64,000 nucleotides of DNA from Sceloporus undulatus (taxonomy: Eukaryota > Chordata > Lepidosauria > Squamata > Phrynosomatidae), in contig NC_056528.1 of assembly GCF_019175285.1 (NCBI RefSeq), positions 50,925,068 through 50,989,067 on the forward strand, in the 5' to 3' direction. The position numbers were made by a program, and so were the translations under genes. The notes under the pieces are model-generated. The model did not search any database. It saw only the letters and a program-made list of their open reading frames with translations, and was not told the DNA's origin. Shown piece by piece: positions 52,216 through 63,205 of this stretch; positions within the stretch are counted from its first letter, which is position 1, and each line of letters starts with the position of its first letter.

Positions 52216-53499
52216 CAATCCCCTTCAAAATACCTAAACGGAATAGTATTTTAGCTGTAAAATAGAGAAGCAAAAATACTCTTAATGTTAACCTGAAATA
52301 TTAAACCTCACCATCCCTAAAAGCACTTTTTAGAGTCCTGATTTCTAAAGCCTGGTTCGCATAATTTTCACAAACGAAGATATGATCAGTTGTGAAATCC
52401 TATCTGGCCAGGTCTGGCGAATTTGAACGTATTAAGCAGCTCAGACGTCAGTTGAAAAAGCATCTTAATCTGAAGACGTTTGGTCCGGAGTGTGTTTAGA
52501 TTTAGAAATATCTCTGAATTTTGTTTTTAAGGCCATCATTTCCTTTTCTAGCTTCCAGCCTTTGTCCATCATCACTTCACTAAATGCATGGAAAACTTGC
52601 ATTGTCTAACTTGTGTTTTGTGGCATCCTGTTTGCATTTTCTCTAAGCCGACGGTAGAAGATGGGTCATTTATACAGTTCAGGGCCGAATTCCTTCGGTT
52701 TACTAGCACTTTCTTTGGTGGCCTTTGCAAGAACCAAACGCGATGCAGTGTCCATCCATGTATATATAACAATGTCAGCATGTTGATAGCATGGATATCC
52801 CTAGTAGCTTAAATTACTCAGTGGGATAAACTGTACTTTAAGAAAACTGTTATCTCGGGCAACCAGAACTAGGAAAAGTTACTTTTGGGGTTTTGTTTTT
52901 GAGTACAGACCCCAAAACTGCCTATCCAGCATGAATGAGATATTGGGAACTTCAAAACCAGTAACTGCTCTGAGCTTTAGTTTCAAGTATATAGCTCCAC
53001 ATTCTTTAGGATGGCTATATATGCTAAAAGAGAAGATCAGATGGTTCCCCATATAAGACTTGGTTTGCAAATGATAAGAAACAATTCTGCATTCATTCCC
53101 TGCAGTTGTTCCACCAAAATGGATGAGAGATGGATGAACGCAAATGCCTCTTTGCTCAAGTTTCGTCTTGTGTGGGACTTGGATGGGAAATACATGATTT
53201 AGGTGCCCAGGATGGGTTAGTTTGGTGAAAGCTTCAGGCCGGGAGTCCTTAGTCCTGTATCCGACTTCTCTATTCCTTAGGGCAGAATGGATATCTTGGA
53301 GCGGGTTATATATGTGGAAAAGGATCCCTATCTTATTATAGAGAGATTAAAGGTATTTTATTTTATCTCAGGGCATGGATAGCATTTGCCAGGAGCAAAT
53401 TATTATTATGCCTGTGTTTTCATGTGCAGATGTCAAAAAATAAATGACATTTGAAAAGAAAAGAAACGCAGCAGCAAAACAAAAGCCAAAGCTGCCTCC
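52216..53499. other. Gene-free stretch
   Basis: AT-rich; no feature recognised. Open frames at 52572-52812 overlap on both strands without homology. Confidence 0.4.
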
Positions 53500-53582
53500 A
53501 ATGGTCAACTGCCAACGGTCAACTGCACTGTCCATCCAAATATTTCTTCTGTTGTTTAAAGATAAAGTACACCAATATTATG
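53500..53582 (+). repeat. Triplicated segment, partial copy 2
   Basis: 'atggtcaactgccaacggtc', 'aactgcactgtccatcc' and 'aaatatttcttctgttgttt' match the ends of copies 1 and 3. Confidence 0.6.
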
Positions 53583-53673
53583 CTACACACACACACACAC
53601 AAATATACTATTCTGCCTTGTAGACCATAGTGAGCTAAATAACTTAATGGTTGTTGTTGTTTCTGTTTTTCAG

Positions 53674-53707
53674 TGCTTGACGTTGCTGGAAGGCAAAGGC
53701 GATGTGG
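53674..53707 (+). other. Candidate orphan exon
   Basis: 34 nt bracketed by a strong acceptor ('ttctgtttttcag') and donor ('gtaagt'), reading LTLLEGKGDV in one frame. No neighbour to join it to in this window. It could be a 5' exon of a gene beyond the right edge (in human STARD8 follows YIPF6) or chance. Confidence 0.2.
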
Positions 53708-53899
53708 GTAAGTCTCCTCTTACCTTTTCTTCCTCCATCCTTTGGGTGCTTAAGGCAAAATAAACACCAGACGACATGAGACCAAGGACTCAGAGAAGCC
53801 TGGATTTTGCAGAAGTGACATGCTTGAAATCCATTTGGCCATTTGTTTTCTACAATTTGCTGAGCAAATCTGTGCATGACTACTCAGAGGCAACTCCTA

Positions 53900-56459
53900 C
53901 TGAGTTACACGGGGGATTTACTCCCAGGTCAGTGTGTGTAGGGCTCCGATAGTTGGCCTTCGGTAGCCCTGGAGAAGGAGTCTGGAGCCAAATGAAACGC
54001 TGACTCTCCACATTGGCTACTTAAAGTCCCTCTGGCTTATGAGACCTGCTTTTACGGAGTTTGGCTTTTTTGCAATGGCATAAGATCGTATACATATCTG
54101 ATTTCCCAAAGTGGAATATTTGTCACGCTGGGTTCTGCGTTGCAACAACAATTTCCTTTTGGTTTGGAAAGAAAGTATGAAATGATCAGATTCATTCGCT
54201 GTCGCTTTTCTGTTGTATGGAAAGTGGGGCTTGCAATGGTCGCATGCGTATGTTTGGGAAAATGCTGCCGCTTTGGGATCAAGAGAGGAGACAAAGAGGT
54301 TTTAAAAGGGCGCTCGTAAATGACATCTTAGCTGAGGAATGCTTTATTCCGAAAGGGATATTCCAAAATATCAACCGATACGAAACCGATCGTCTGCGTC
54401 TGCAGAGGACCATAATCTGCCCTGCATTCCTTTGCAAAGAAATGGACGCTAAGTTCTCTTCTGGCTCCTCTTTCAGAGGCAGCTGGCTGGTTCTTTCCAT
54501 AGGAAGACCTTGGCATTATCATTGCTGGCTGTTATTGCTATGTGTTGCTTCTTTCTTGGAGTATAAAGTTGGAAGATACCCCAAGGATCATCTATTGACC
54601 AGAGCTTTCTACCAATGAGCGTTTGGGTTCATCCAGTCCAGGGCTGTTGACTCAGTGGCTCTCCATCATGGTTTCAGGCAGCCTTCTTTGCAAGGCATCC
54701 CTGGTGATCCTCTCCAAGTATTAACCCTGCTTGGCTTCTGAAAACTGATGAAATTTGGTGCATTCAAAGTGGCGCGGGGGTCGCGGGGTATAGCTTTAGG
54801 GGAAGCCCAAAATAAGGGCACTACAATAACTTAAATGTTGCGCTGAAATGCAGTTTTGGCATCCATAGCAAAGAGGCAGGCAAAGTTCCCCAGGGAATGC
54901 AAACACCGCAAACAGAAGAGTTCGGGGTGTGAATGATTTTCAACATCTCACTCCTTGCAATGCTAGAAATTGGGGGACTGGAGGAAAATTCCTGGGGAGG
55001 GCAGAATTCTTATTTGGGAAGTCAGACCCTTCATTTTGGGCCCCTGCCCCCCTCCTCCCCATAGTTACTCAGCAGTGGCCCTACAGCGGCTGCTACTCAG
55101 CATAGCGTCCAAACTGTGAGGAACCTTGGAGTGGTGTGCAATGGCAACATGCAAAGTTCAGGGACATTTACACATGCCATTATTTGCAGACTTGTCCCCA
55201 TTTGGAGAATTGCCGTGAAGCTGGGAAACGTTATTGAGAGAGGTGTCCTATGAGGTGCCCATCTCCCGGCTTGCAAGGAAATCACAAAGCTGGTCTTCTT
55301 TCCCCAGAAGAGGGCATGGTTTCTCCACTTTCCATTTGTCTAGTCTCCGCTTTCTGTCCCCTGGTTTGCCTTTCTTCCTTCCTTCTGCCATTTCCAGAGA
55401 AGTCCCATCCAAGACCAAGGGTTGCATGTTATCCAATCCCACCCGAAGCCTCCATCCCTTCGCTTCCTTTTCCTCCATGATACTAACCAAACTTCCAGTC
55501 TATTGTTTGGGAAGTAAACAAGGGTTTTTAAACCTTGGGAGGACCAAGTGGCTACTTTGAAGGGCTAGGCTTTGGAACAAGGCCTTTTCTTCCTTGCCAG
55601 AGGAGGTTTATGCCTGGATTATCATTCCTCCCATTGACCTGCCTTTCTACCCTCCCAGCAAAGATAAATATGGACCTTTTCGTCATCACAAATGTCTGGC
55701 TTGTAGGCAGCCCACTTTGTAATACGAGGTCCGCTTGGCCCCCGGTTCCTCTCTCTGGCCTTATTCCACCAAAGCCCTGATTTCAGATCCATCCAAAATT
55801 ACATGGCAATATAGAGTTGGGGCGGAATGCATTTTAAGAGCAGTTGTTGTGGCTCCTTTCCTCACTGGCTCACGGCCAAAATCCACACAACGGCAATACC
55901 TTCCATGGACCAAGGCAAATGCACAAAACGCCTGATGCATGCTTTCGAAGCGCCACTGGTTCTCCATCATGGAAAGGTGTTAAAGACCATACAGGAGAAA
56001 TATATGACGATCCTATTAGTCATAGGCCTTCTGTTTGGTCAAGAGTGGCCTCTGCCTGCATGGATATCCTTCCATGCCATCTTAAGTGAGAACCGCAAAT
56101 GGAGGCTTGTGACTCCAATGTTGTCATGAGACGGTGCTATTTTGGTTTGGGGGGATTTTCAGAAGGGACATGAGGGGTGTTTCTTGCTACATTGGCCTGG
56201 GTTGGGAAAGGGAAGAAAGCTGGAGAAATGGGTTTTGGTTTCTGAGAATCAAGGGCCTGGGAAGCACTGCCATGTTACCCTCCCTTTGGCCAGAGGAAAT
56301 CTCCCGCCTTGGTTCCTCTCTGTGGTCAGCCATGTGCTCCCGCGGCCTCTCTCCGGCCGTGAGTCACCCAGCGGCTGACTTTCTCCTTGTTAAAAATAAA
56401 CCTGCTGAGTCTCCATGTGCCTCGAGAAAACCCCCCAAAATCACCCACCAAGGAGCATT
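53900..56459. other. Gene-free stretch
   Basis: Holds the second copy of a duplicated segment at about 54905-55020 (first at 43365-43490). No gene supported; open frames at 55234-56129 lack homology. Confidence 0.4.
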
Positions 56460-56592
56460 GAAAGACATAGCCGTGTTAGTCTGCAGAATCAGTATCTGGA
56501 GAGATCTCCTAGCACCTTTGAGACTCACTGAACAAAGGAGTTGGCAACATGAGCTTTGGTAGACTTGAGCCTCCTTCCTCAGAAGCATTTGG
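56460..56592. repeat. Dispersed vertebrate repeat fragment
   Basis: 'acatagccgtgttagtctgc', 'tctcctagcacctttgagac', 'tgagctttggtagacttgag' and 'ctcagaagcatttggtgg' match a widespread reptile repeat whose class I cannot name securely. Confidence 0.5.
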
Positions 56593-56909
56593 TGGAGGGG
56601 AAAACCCAGGGACAGACCTATATATATATATTTATATATATGCCATTAGTGTGCGAGAACATCAATTCGAATTCAGAATCCTTTGTGCATGGAAATGAAG
56701 GGGCAAGTCCAGTTTTAAGGATGGTCCTTGGTGGACAAAAATAGTGGACGCTATGGCCTGAAGGAGAAGAGAATGGAGGAGCGCCGGAAAGAGAGAGGGA
56801 TGGGACTGTCGGCCAGTATATAATACAATATATAATGTAATATATAATATTTGAGCAAGGCCAATGTAAAAACCACCCGGCTGCAGCAGCAGAGCATAAA
56901 AGCAAAAAA

Positions 56910-57210
56910 GCCCCATGTCTTGGCATTGGCGGCGCATGGCCACTTTTCAGACTTAAGAGAGATAAATCATAGGCAGTTGATTTCATCCAAAGTTCCTGGA
57001 GGCTTTTATCTTCAGTTATAAAATGTATACAGTATAATATAAATATAAAGCATTCACACAAACACACATATTATATATACACCTCTCTGACTTTTAATCG
57101 ACTTTAAAGTCTACTTTGCAGCCACAAAGAGCCAACTGAAAATTCCAGCGGTCAACTGCCAATGGTCAACGGTCAACTCTGTCAATCAAAATATTTTTTT
57201 CATGTTGTGT
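56910..57210 (+). repeat. Triplicated segment, copy 3
   Basis: 'ggcattggcggcgcatggcc', 'cagttgatttcatccaa', 'agtctactttgcagcc', 'gtcaactgccaatggtcaac' and 'gtcaatcaaaatattttt' align with copy 1 at 51890-52215, but the region between differs. Confidence 0.65.
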
Positions 57211-57514
57211 GTTTATTTATCCTTAAACTTTATTATAGGAATATTTTTTTAAAAAACATATGTATCAAAGAAGACAAAAATTAATAGCTACAAACATTGT
57301 TAAGTCTCTATTAAACCCCCACAAATTCAAATTGTTCCATAAGTGTCCAGAAATCAATGTCATGCGCATACGTAATTTTTATAAGATACAAGAAAAGGAT
57401 GGACCTTAGTTAAAAGAGGCTGAACTCTTGTACTACAAAACCCTTAAAGAAAATGCTATGACCATCGGCAGCAATAGGAAAGAATGTCAGAATTACCAAT
57501 TGCAATTACCAACG

Positions 57515-57640
57515 TTGCAAAAATCTCCAGCCCATGGGTCACTTTTAGCCTCCGGCCGCCCTTGTTCCCTGTGTCCTTGCCAAATGTAGACCCCTTTTCC
57601 TATGTGAAACCCTTCTTTGGGAGACAGTGCCCTGGCAATG
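57515..57640 (+). repeat. Direct repeat flanking the L1, left copy
   Basis: 'aaatctccagcccatgggtc', 'cctccggccgcccttgttcc', 'tgtccttgccaaat' and 'tgccctggcaa' align with 59745-59925 on the other side of the L1 ('aaattccagcccagggtcca', 'cctccgccgggccttgttcc'). Confidence 0.55.
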
Positions 57641-57717
57641 TGTTATGAACTATGAATACTATTTATTAATACTAGTACAATAAAGAGCCAGCTGCCATTC
57701 AGAAGATTTGGAGAAAC

Positions 57718-59735
57718 ACTTTATTTATTTATTTTATTGTTTTTTAATCAGGATAATACAGATTCCCATCACAATTAACAATTATGCAGTTATACATTCT
57801 TAATCCTGAATACTTTGAACCCCCCCCTTCTCTGCCCTATATTGCATTACATCCGTCAATGAGTTACAATCAAGCTTCATTTTAACATATTCCCAAAAGA
57901 GCATCGCATGACGTTTTGTTTTTCACATCATCATATATTTTTTTCCCATTTTCTTCCCAGTCATCAGACCATTTGTCTTTTCTTAATAGAGTTAGTTTGT
58001 CCAGTTGTACCATACTCAACCATTTCTCTGACCAATCTTGAGTTGTTGGGGCATTTCTATCTTTCCATCTTTTAGCATAACATAACCTTGCCGCCGTAAA
58101 AGCATACAACAAAAACTTCAAATTAATACCTTCACCTTTATCTTCTCGTATATTTAACAGGAAAGCCTCCGGCTTAAAATTAATTTTAATTCGTACATGA
58201 ATTATTTTCCCATATTTATTTGCCACTGGGCAAGTCCACACCATAAACATGATCATATGTTGCCGGCGTTGTGCTGGGACATTTCCCCCTTGCCTTTTAG
58301 CTATTTTACTGGGAGAGTCGTGCCAGCAGTATAACATTTTACAAAAGTTTTCCTTTACATCCAAACTACAAGTAAATCTCAAGTCTTTTCCCCATGTCCT
58401 TTGCCAGATGCCCAAAGGAATGCTATGTCCTATGTTTTGCCACCATTTAACACATGTTTCTTTAATAACTACTTCTCCTTCTGTTTCTCTTTTCAAAAGT
58501 ACTTTATACAGTTTAGATATAATAGCCTTTTTTGAATGTATAATAAGCACTTTATCCAGCTCTGTTTCAGTTTCGTTTATTCCATTTTGCTCCCTATCCC
58601 ATTTAAATCTTTCTTTTAATTGGTAGTATGTAAACCAATCGATCTTAATTCCTTTTTCTTCTAGTTCTAATATAGATAACACTTTTGGGGTGCCATTTGT
58701 CCAGTCAAGTAACTCCTTGTCACTAATGATCTTTTGTGTTCCCCCAATTCTCAGCCCCAGTTTGGCAGTTTGTTATAGGATGTCTTTTTTGTTCTCTCCC
58801 AAATGGCCTTCTGATGACATGATCCCCAACTTCTTTACTTTTCAATTTCTTTTTGTATCCTAAGTAATTATGCCACCCACAACTCATATTGAAGCCTTCT
58901 AATGTTAATAAATCGTCGTTATCCAGTCTAGCGCACAGGCATCATGGTATAATTTTAAATCAGGTACCCCAAAACCCCCATTTTCTTTTAAATCTTTCAT
59001 AACAATTCTTTTTATTCCATATAAACCCGAATAATTCTTTTTCCCACAAAATAAAAGTTTTTTCATTTTTTACTATAGGCAAATTCTGGGGGGAAACCAT
59101 GAATTTAGGGAAGCTATTCATTTTGATTGTGGCTATCTTTCCCATGAATGATAAATTCAGTTTAGAATATCTTTCTAATTCTTTTTGGATTTCTTTCCAC
59201 AAAATAATATAATTATTTTCATACAGTTCTGAGTTTTTATTAGTCAGTGTTATTCCCAAATATCTGAGCCCCGTTTTCAGGAGAAGCAACAACTTTTCTT
59301 CTTCCCTGAAGTTAATCGTCAAAGTCTGAGTTTTCTCTTTATTTATCTTAAGTCCAGAAAACGTACCAAATTCTTTAATTAAGAATTAAGAATATGGTTG
59401 GTGTTTTCCAAAGGGTCTTCTATGATCATCTGCGTATGCTAAGATCTTACTTTTTGGATTTATTGTTTGAGTTTTGTTTGGTATTTTCTCCTCTGAGCTG
59501 ATTTAACCAAATTTCTAGGGTTAATATAAATCTCAATGGGGACAGAGAGGGCATCCTTGTCTCGTTCCTCGCTCAATATTACAAATATTTGTTTTTTCCA
59601 TATTTACAAGAATCTGTGCGGTTTGTTTGTTATATATCAAATCTATCCATTTACCAAATTTGTCACCCATCTGGGTCGACTTTATTACCATTTTCATAAA
59701 TTTCCAACACTTTAGTTGCACAACTTCTTGGGCAC
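57718..59735 (-). mobile_element. L1-type LINE, ORF2 3' half, broken
   Basis: Minus-strand L1 ORF2. From the upstream end: ERGTRQGCPLCP (reverse-transcriptase motif) near 59550; AYADD catalytic box at about 59425-59439; RYLGITLTNKNSELYENNY and GKIATIKMNSFPKF (L1 thumb region) near 59080-59260; then an open stretch of 266 residues (57882-58682) covering the C-terminal region. The A-tail appears as T-rich sequence at about 57720-57750. Several frame interruptions separate the open blocks, so it is inactive. The 5' half, including the endonuclease, is absent. Confidence 0.88.
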
Positions 59736-59744
59736 ATTTGCAGA

Positions 59745-60423
59745 AATTCCAGCCCAGGGTCCACTTCTTGCCTCCGCCGGGCCTTGTTCCCCCTGTCCTT
59801 GCCGAATTCAATCCCTGCTTTCTTCCTTCTCCTGTGTGACCAGGTCCTTCTCCCTTTTGCAGCCATCTGGGTGCCAGTGCCATCCATCCATCCAAAGCAG
59901 AGCCCTCCATGCCCTGGCAACCTGTTTTGCGCCATCGATGCCGCCCTCAGCCTGGGCTTCCTCAATGCCCCCCATTCATCCATCGCTTTGGCCCAGGGAA
60001 GGGGTCACTTTGTGGCACGCCTGCTATTTTCCTTCTTGCCAGCCGCTTGCGTGGCCCAAAGACGTGTCTCCTCTGGCGTCAACAGAAGGGCCTGTGTTTC
60101 GCCCCCATCTTTGCCGCTTTGGGGCCTCTTTCAGTTTGGTGCCTGGAAAGTATTTCCTGCCCCTGGAGTCCGCCTTTTCCAGATGAGGAAAGGAGAGGGA
60201 AAGCCTTATGGAGGAGGAGGATTTCAAGGAGGAGGACAGATATTGGACTTTTTTCCCCCTTGGAAAGGAAGCAAAGTGGTCTGCTCTTTATTTTTGGGGG
60301 GGGTTATGTGTGTGAAGCCTCAAGGGAACACTGACTTGGCATCTCACTGTCCTTCTTCCTCTCCAGCAAAAGGTATTCAGAAACTATAGAATATAACTAA
60401 GAAACTTTTGACCATTGCAAAAG
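59745..60423. other. Direct repeat flanking the L1 (right copy) and unassigned sequence
   Basis: 59745-59925 matches the left flank at 57515-57640. The open frame 59784-60389 is compositionally GC-rich and has no homology I recognise. Confidence 0.45.
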
Positions 60424-60940
60424 GGAGGTTTTACAGAGATGGTGTTGGATGGTCTTGGATGGATGGGTAACCATCGTTTCTTGGTTTCAGGGGCTAAACC
60501 TGGGAATAATGGGGGAGAGGGAGGGTGTCTTTCCTGCTTGGCGGCTGCTTTCCATTTGGCAGGTGGCTAAACACAGCTGCAGAGAGGCCCCTGAGGATGA
60601 AAGCCTCCTTGGGGTGTGCTTGTGTGGGTGGGTGTTTGTGTGTGTTTGTGTGTCAGGAAGCCTGGGAGAGAGCCACACATGAAGGAGGAGCCCGGTCTGG
60701 CTTCCCTGGACAAGATGACTCCTCTGCCTTGGAATTCATGCTTCACGGTTGGGATTCATCGCAGGGTGGGCAACGCAAAGGGGTGCCCTGGGCTTTCCAG
60801 CGCTGAAGCGAACAGTGTTCAGTTTGGAATTGGACAGATCCTCATGAGAGAGATATGGCATTGCATTTAAACATAAGGGATTTAATCTGTAGTGGATGGC
60901 TCTGCTAACATAGCCTCCAATGGTCCAGGTTAACCCTCTG
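60424..60940. other. Gene-free stretch
   Basis: A short (GT)n-like run lies near 60625-60655; nothing else recognised. Confidence 0.4.
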
Positions 60941-61255
60941 CTGTCCCACTTTCTCAGCTGCTATTACAATGTCCCTGGCCTGTTACCGACTGCCAAAATA
61001 AAGCTGCTTGGGGTCTCTTTGGAGGTAAGCTGTTTAAATGATGCCTGCATCCTAAGAATCCGGAAGCTGCACCAAAGCTGCACTCCAGTGCTTAGGAATG
61101 GAGCATGGCTTTGGCGCAACCTCCAGACTCTTAGGACCCATGCATCATTTAAATAACATACCTCCAAAGAGACCCAAAGCAGCTTTATTTTGGCAGTCTG
61201 TAACAGGCCCCTGTTTCTCTCTCCTTCTCCCACTTTCCCCCTTTGTCCTTGCCTT
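60941..61255 (+). repeat. Unclassified dispersed repeat (CTCAGCTTAC family) split by a MITE
   Basis: 'tattacaatgtccct' (to 60976) and 'cctgtttctctctccttctc' with 'ccactttccccctttgtcct' (from 61210) are adjacent blocks in other copies. They are separated here by the palindromic element at 60977-61209. Confidence 0.6.
60977..61209. mobile_element. 233-bp near-perfect palindromic MITE
   Basis: Left arm: GGCCTGTTACCGACTGCCAA, then 'aataaagctgcttggggtct' and 'ctttggaggtaagctg'. The right arm is its complement, ending 'ctgccaaaat'-inverse and GTAACAGGCC. The arms pair over roughly 100 bp each with few mismatches. It splits a dispersed repeat with CCT on both sides, a possible 3-bp target duplication. 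Confidence 0.8.
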
Positions 61256-61770
61256 CTTCTAAGAGAGGCTGAGAGAATGCAATGCCCAAGGACAATCCAT
61301 GGGTTTTCATGGCCAAGTGGGGATTTGAACCCTGGTCTCCTGGAAGAGTCTTAGTCCAGCACTAAAACCACTGCACCAAACTGTCTCCTCAGAGGATTTG
61401 TCCATCGCGGGTTAGCTTTGGCTATTCTCTGAGGCTGAGAAAATGTGGCCTTCCCAAGGGTCACCCCATGGGTTTTCATGGCCGTGTGGGGCTTTGACCC
61501 CTGGTCTCCCAGAAGGCTCTTAGTCCAGCGCTGGAGCCACATCAGAAGGTTTGTGCATTGCAGGTGTGCAGTGGCCATCTTCTGATGGCGAGAGCCTTTC
61601 CCAAGAGGGGGGTCTCCATGGCTGAAGCCTGCTAGCCCAGCACTCAGTCCATTGCAAGATTTGTTCAGGGTGGGTTTGCCATGGCTGTCCTCTGAAGCCG
61701 ATGAACCCTGGCCCCTGGAGTGCTGCAATGCTAGCCCAGTACTCAGTCCATTGCATCGGTCCCTCCTGTG
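61250..61770 (-). repeat. Tandemly repeated antisense SINE fragment
   Basis: About four successive units of the antisense SINE head/body: 'gggatttgaaccctggtctc' with 'agtccagcactaaaaccact'; 'gggctttgacccctggtctc' with 'agtccagcgctggagccaca'; then two weaker ones with 'agcccagcactcagtccatt' and 'agcccagtactcagtccatt'. Units are about 100-150 bp. Confidence 0.7.
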
Positions 61771-61937
61771 CTCTTTGCAAAAGCCGGTGCTTTAATGCAC
61801 TGCATTCTTAAGCAGAAGTGTGCCAAGAGCAGTTGCATGATGCACGGCCGAGAGAGCCAGGAGGCGGAGAGAGCGCACAGCTGCTGGGAAGTGGTTTTTC
61901 CCCTTGAAGTGGCCCAGCATTGGCTGCAAGGAGCAAG

Positions 61938-61970
61938 AGGAGGAGGAAGAGGAGGAGGAGGAGGAGGAGG
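61938..61970. repeat. (GAG)n microsatellite
   Basis: 'ggaggaggaagaggaggagg'-type trinucleotide run of about 11 units. Confidence 0.85.
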
Positions 61971-63002
61971 CCACCCTCCCAGGATCCCAGTGTGGCCACC
62001 TGTGACTTCCCCTGACAACGGCCGAGGAGAAGGAGCCACTGCTGCTCCCTCCACAGCTGGCAAGGAACCATCCCTTGGGTGCCCATGGCTTTGCCCTCCT
62101 GCAAAAGAGAAGAAGGGAAGTTTGCAGGCTGCTCCCAACCCGGCCATGCTTTCTCCTCTTAGCCCCGGCACACTTTCCTCATGAGCTTCAAGGTAAACGC
62201 ATGGCAGATCTCTCTCTCTGGAAACTGCACTTTGCTCTTGCTTTGCCTTTCGCCCTTCTTCGCATTCTTTGCTCTGACTTTGCACAAGAGAGGCATGACT
62301 TCGAAGAAGGCAAAGGAGCGCATGACCCTCACATGATGATCATGGTCTGACAGCCCTGTTTTCCTTCCCTGGATGCCTGTATTGGTCTCCAAATATGAGG
62401 GAAAGGTGGTGTTTGGGTCAGATTAGATGCTTTCATTTCTATTTCCTTCTGAAAGGATATTACCTGCATTATTCTTCTTCATATCTCTGGGTGCATTGGA
62501 AGGGAGAAGGGCTTCTCCGCTGGGGCAGATGTTCTGCAACCTTCATAAACCTTCCAAGAAAATGCATTTCATGGTTGTAACTCTTGGGTGGTGTGTCTGT
62601 GTGTCCTTTCCCCACATTTTGTTGGCTCTGGTGTCATTATAAAGGCTGAGGGATTTGTCTGAGATGGGGAAGAGAGAGCAATGGGAGGAACCTCCTTCAG
62701 GTTGCTTCCAGATGGAGAAAATAGTCCAGATAGAATCTGGGTCGAACCTTGGTTCTTCAGACGCATTTTGCTGCAAGATGTAGGATGTTTGAGGAAAAGG
62801 TAGGGCATTACGAAATAAGAGCTGGAAGCACTTATACAAATATAAATCCATGCTTCTTGGTCCTGCTTGAAATGGAGGGCATTTTGGAATTCATTGGCAG
62901 AAATGTAAGGCATGTCCTGGAAAAGGAGGATCTCTGATCTCTTTGCCTTTTATCCCACGTTCACACATTTGTGCATGGCTGCATTTTAATGCTGTTGCAT
63001 AG
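61971..63002. other. Gene-free stretch
   Basis: Open frames at 61743-62285 (minus) and 61768-62184 (plus) derive largely from the SINE array and GAG repeat. No gene supported. Confidence 0.4.
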
Positions 63003-63205
63003 GATAATGGAATCCTAGAACTGGAAGGGTCTCCCAAAGGGCATCAATGCCAACCCCTTGCATGTGCAAGATCTCCAGCTGGAACATCCCCAGAAACAGG
63101 GAGCAGTCCAGCCTCTTTCTAAAGATGTCCAGAGAAGAAGACCCCAAGACTTCTCTGGGTCATTGGCGCCAATGCTGAACTACTCTTACCCTCAAATGTT
63201 CAATT
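63003..63205 (-). mobile_element. CR1 LINE 3' fragment, diverged
   Basis: Antisense: 'ggaatcctagaactggaagg', 'gtctcccaaagggcatcaat', 'agtccagcctctttctaaag' and 'aactactcttaccctcaaat' follow the order of the CR1 3' end at 3123-3562 but are more diverged. Confidence 0.65.
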
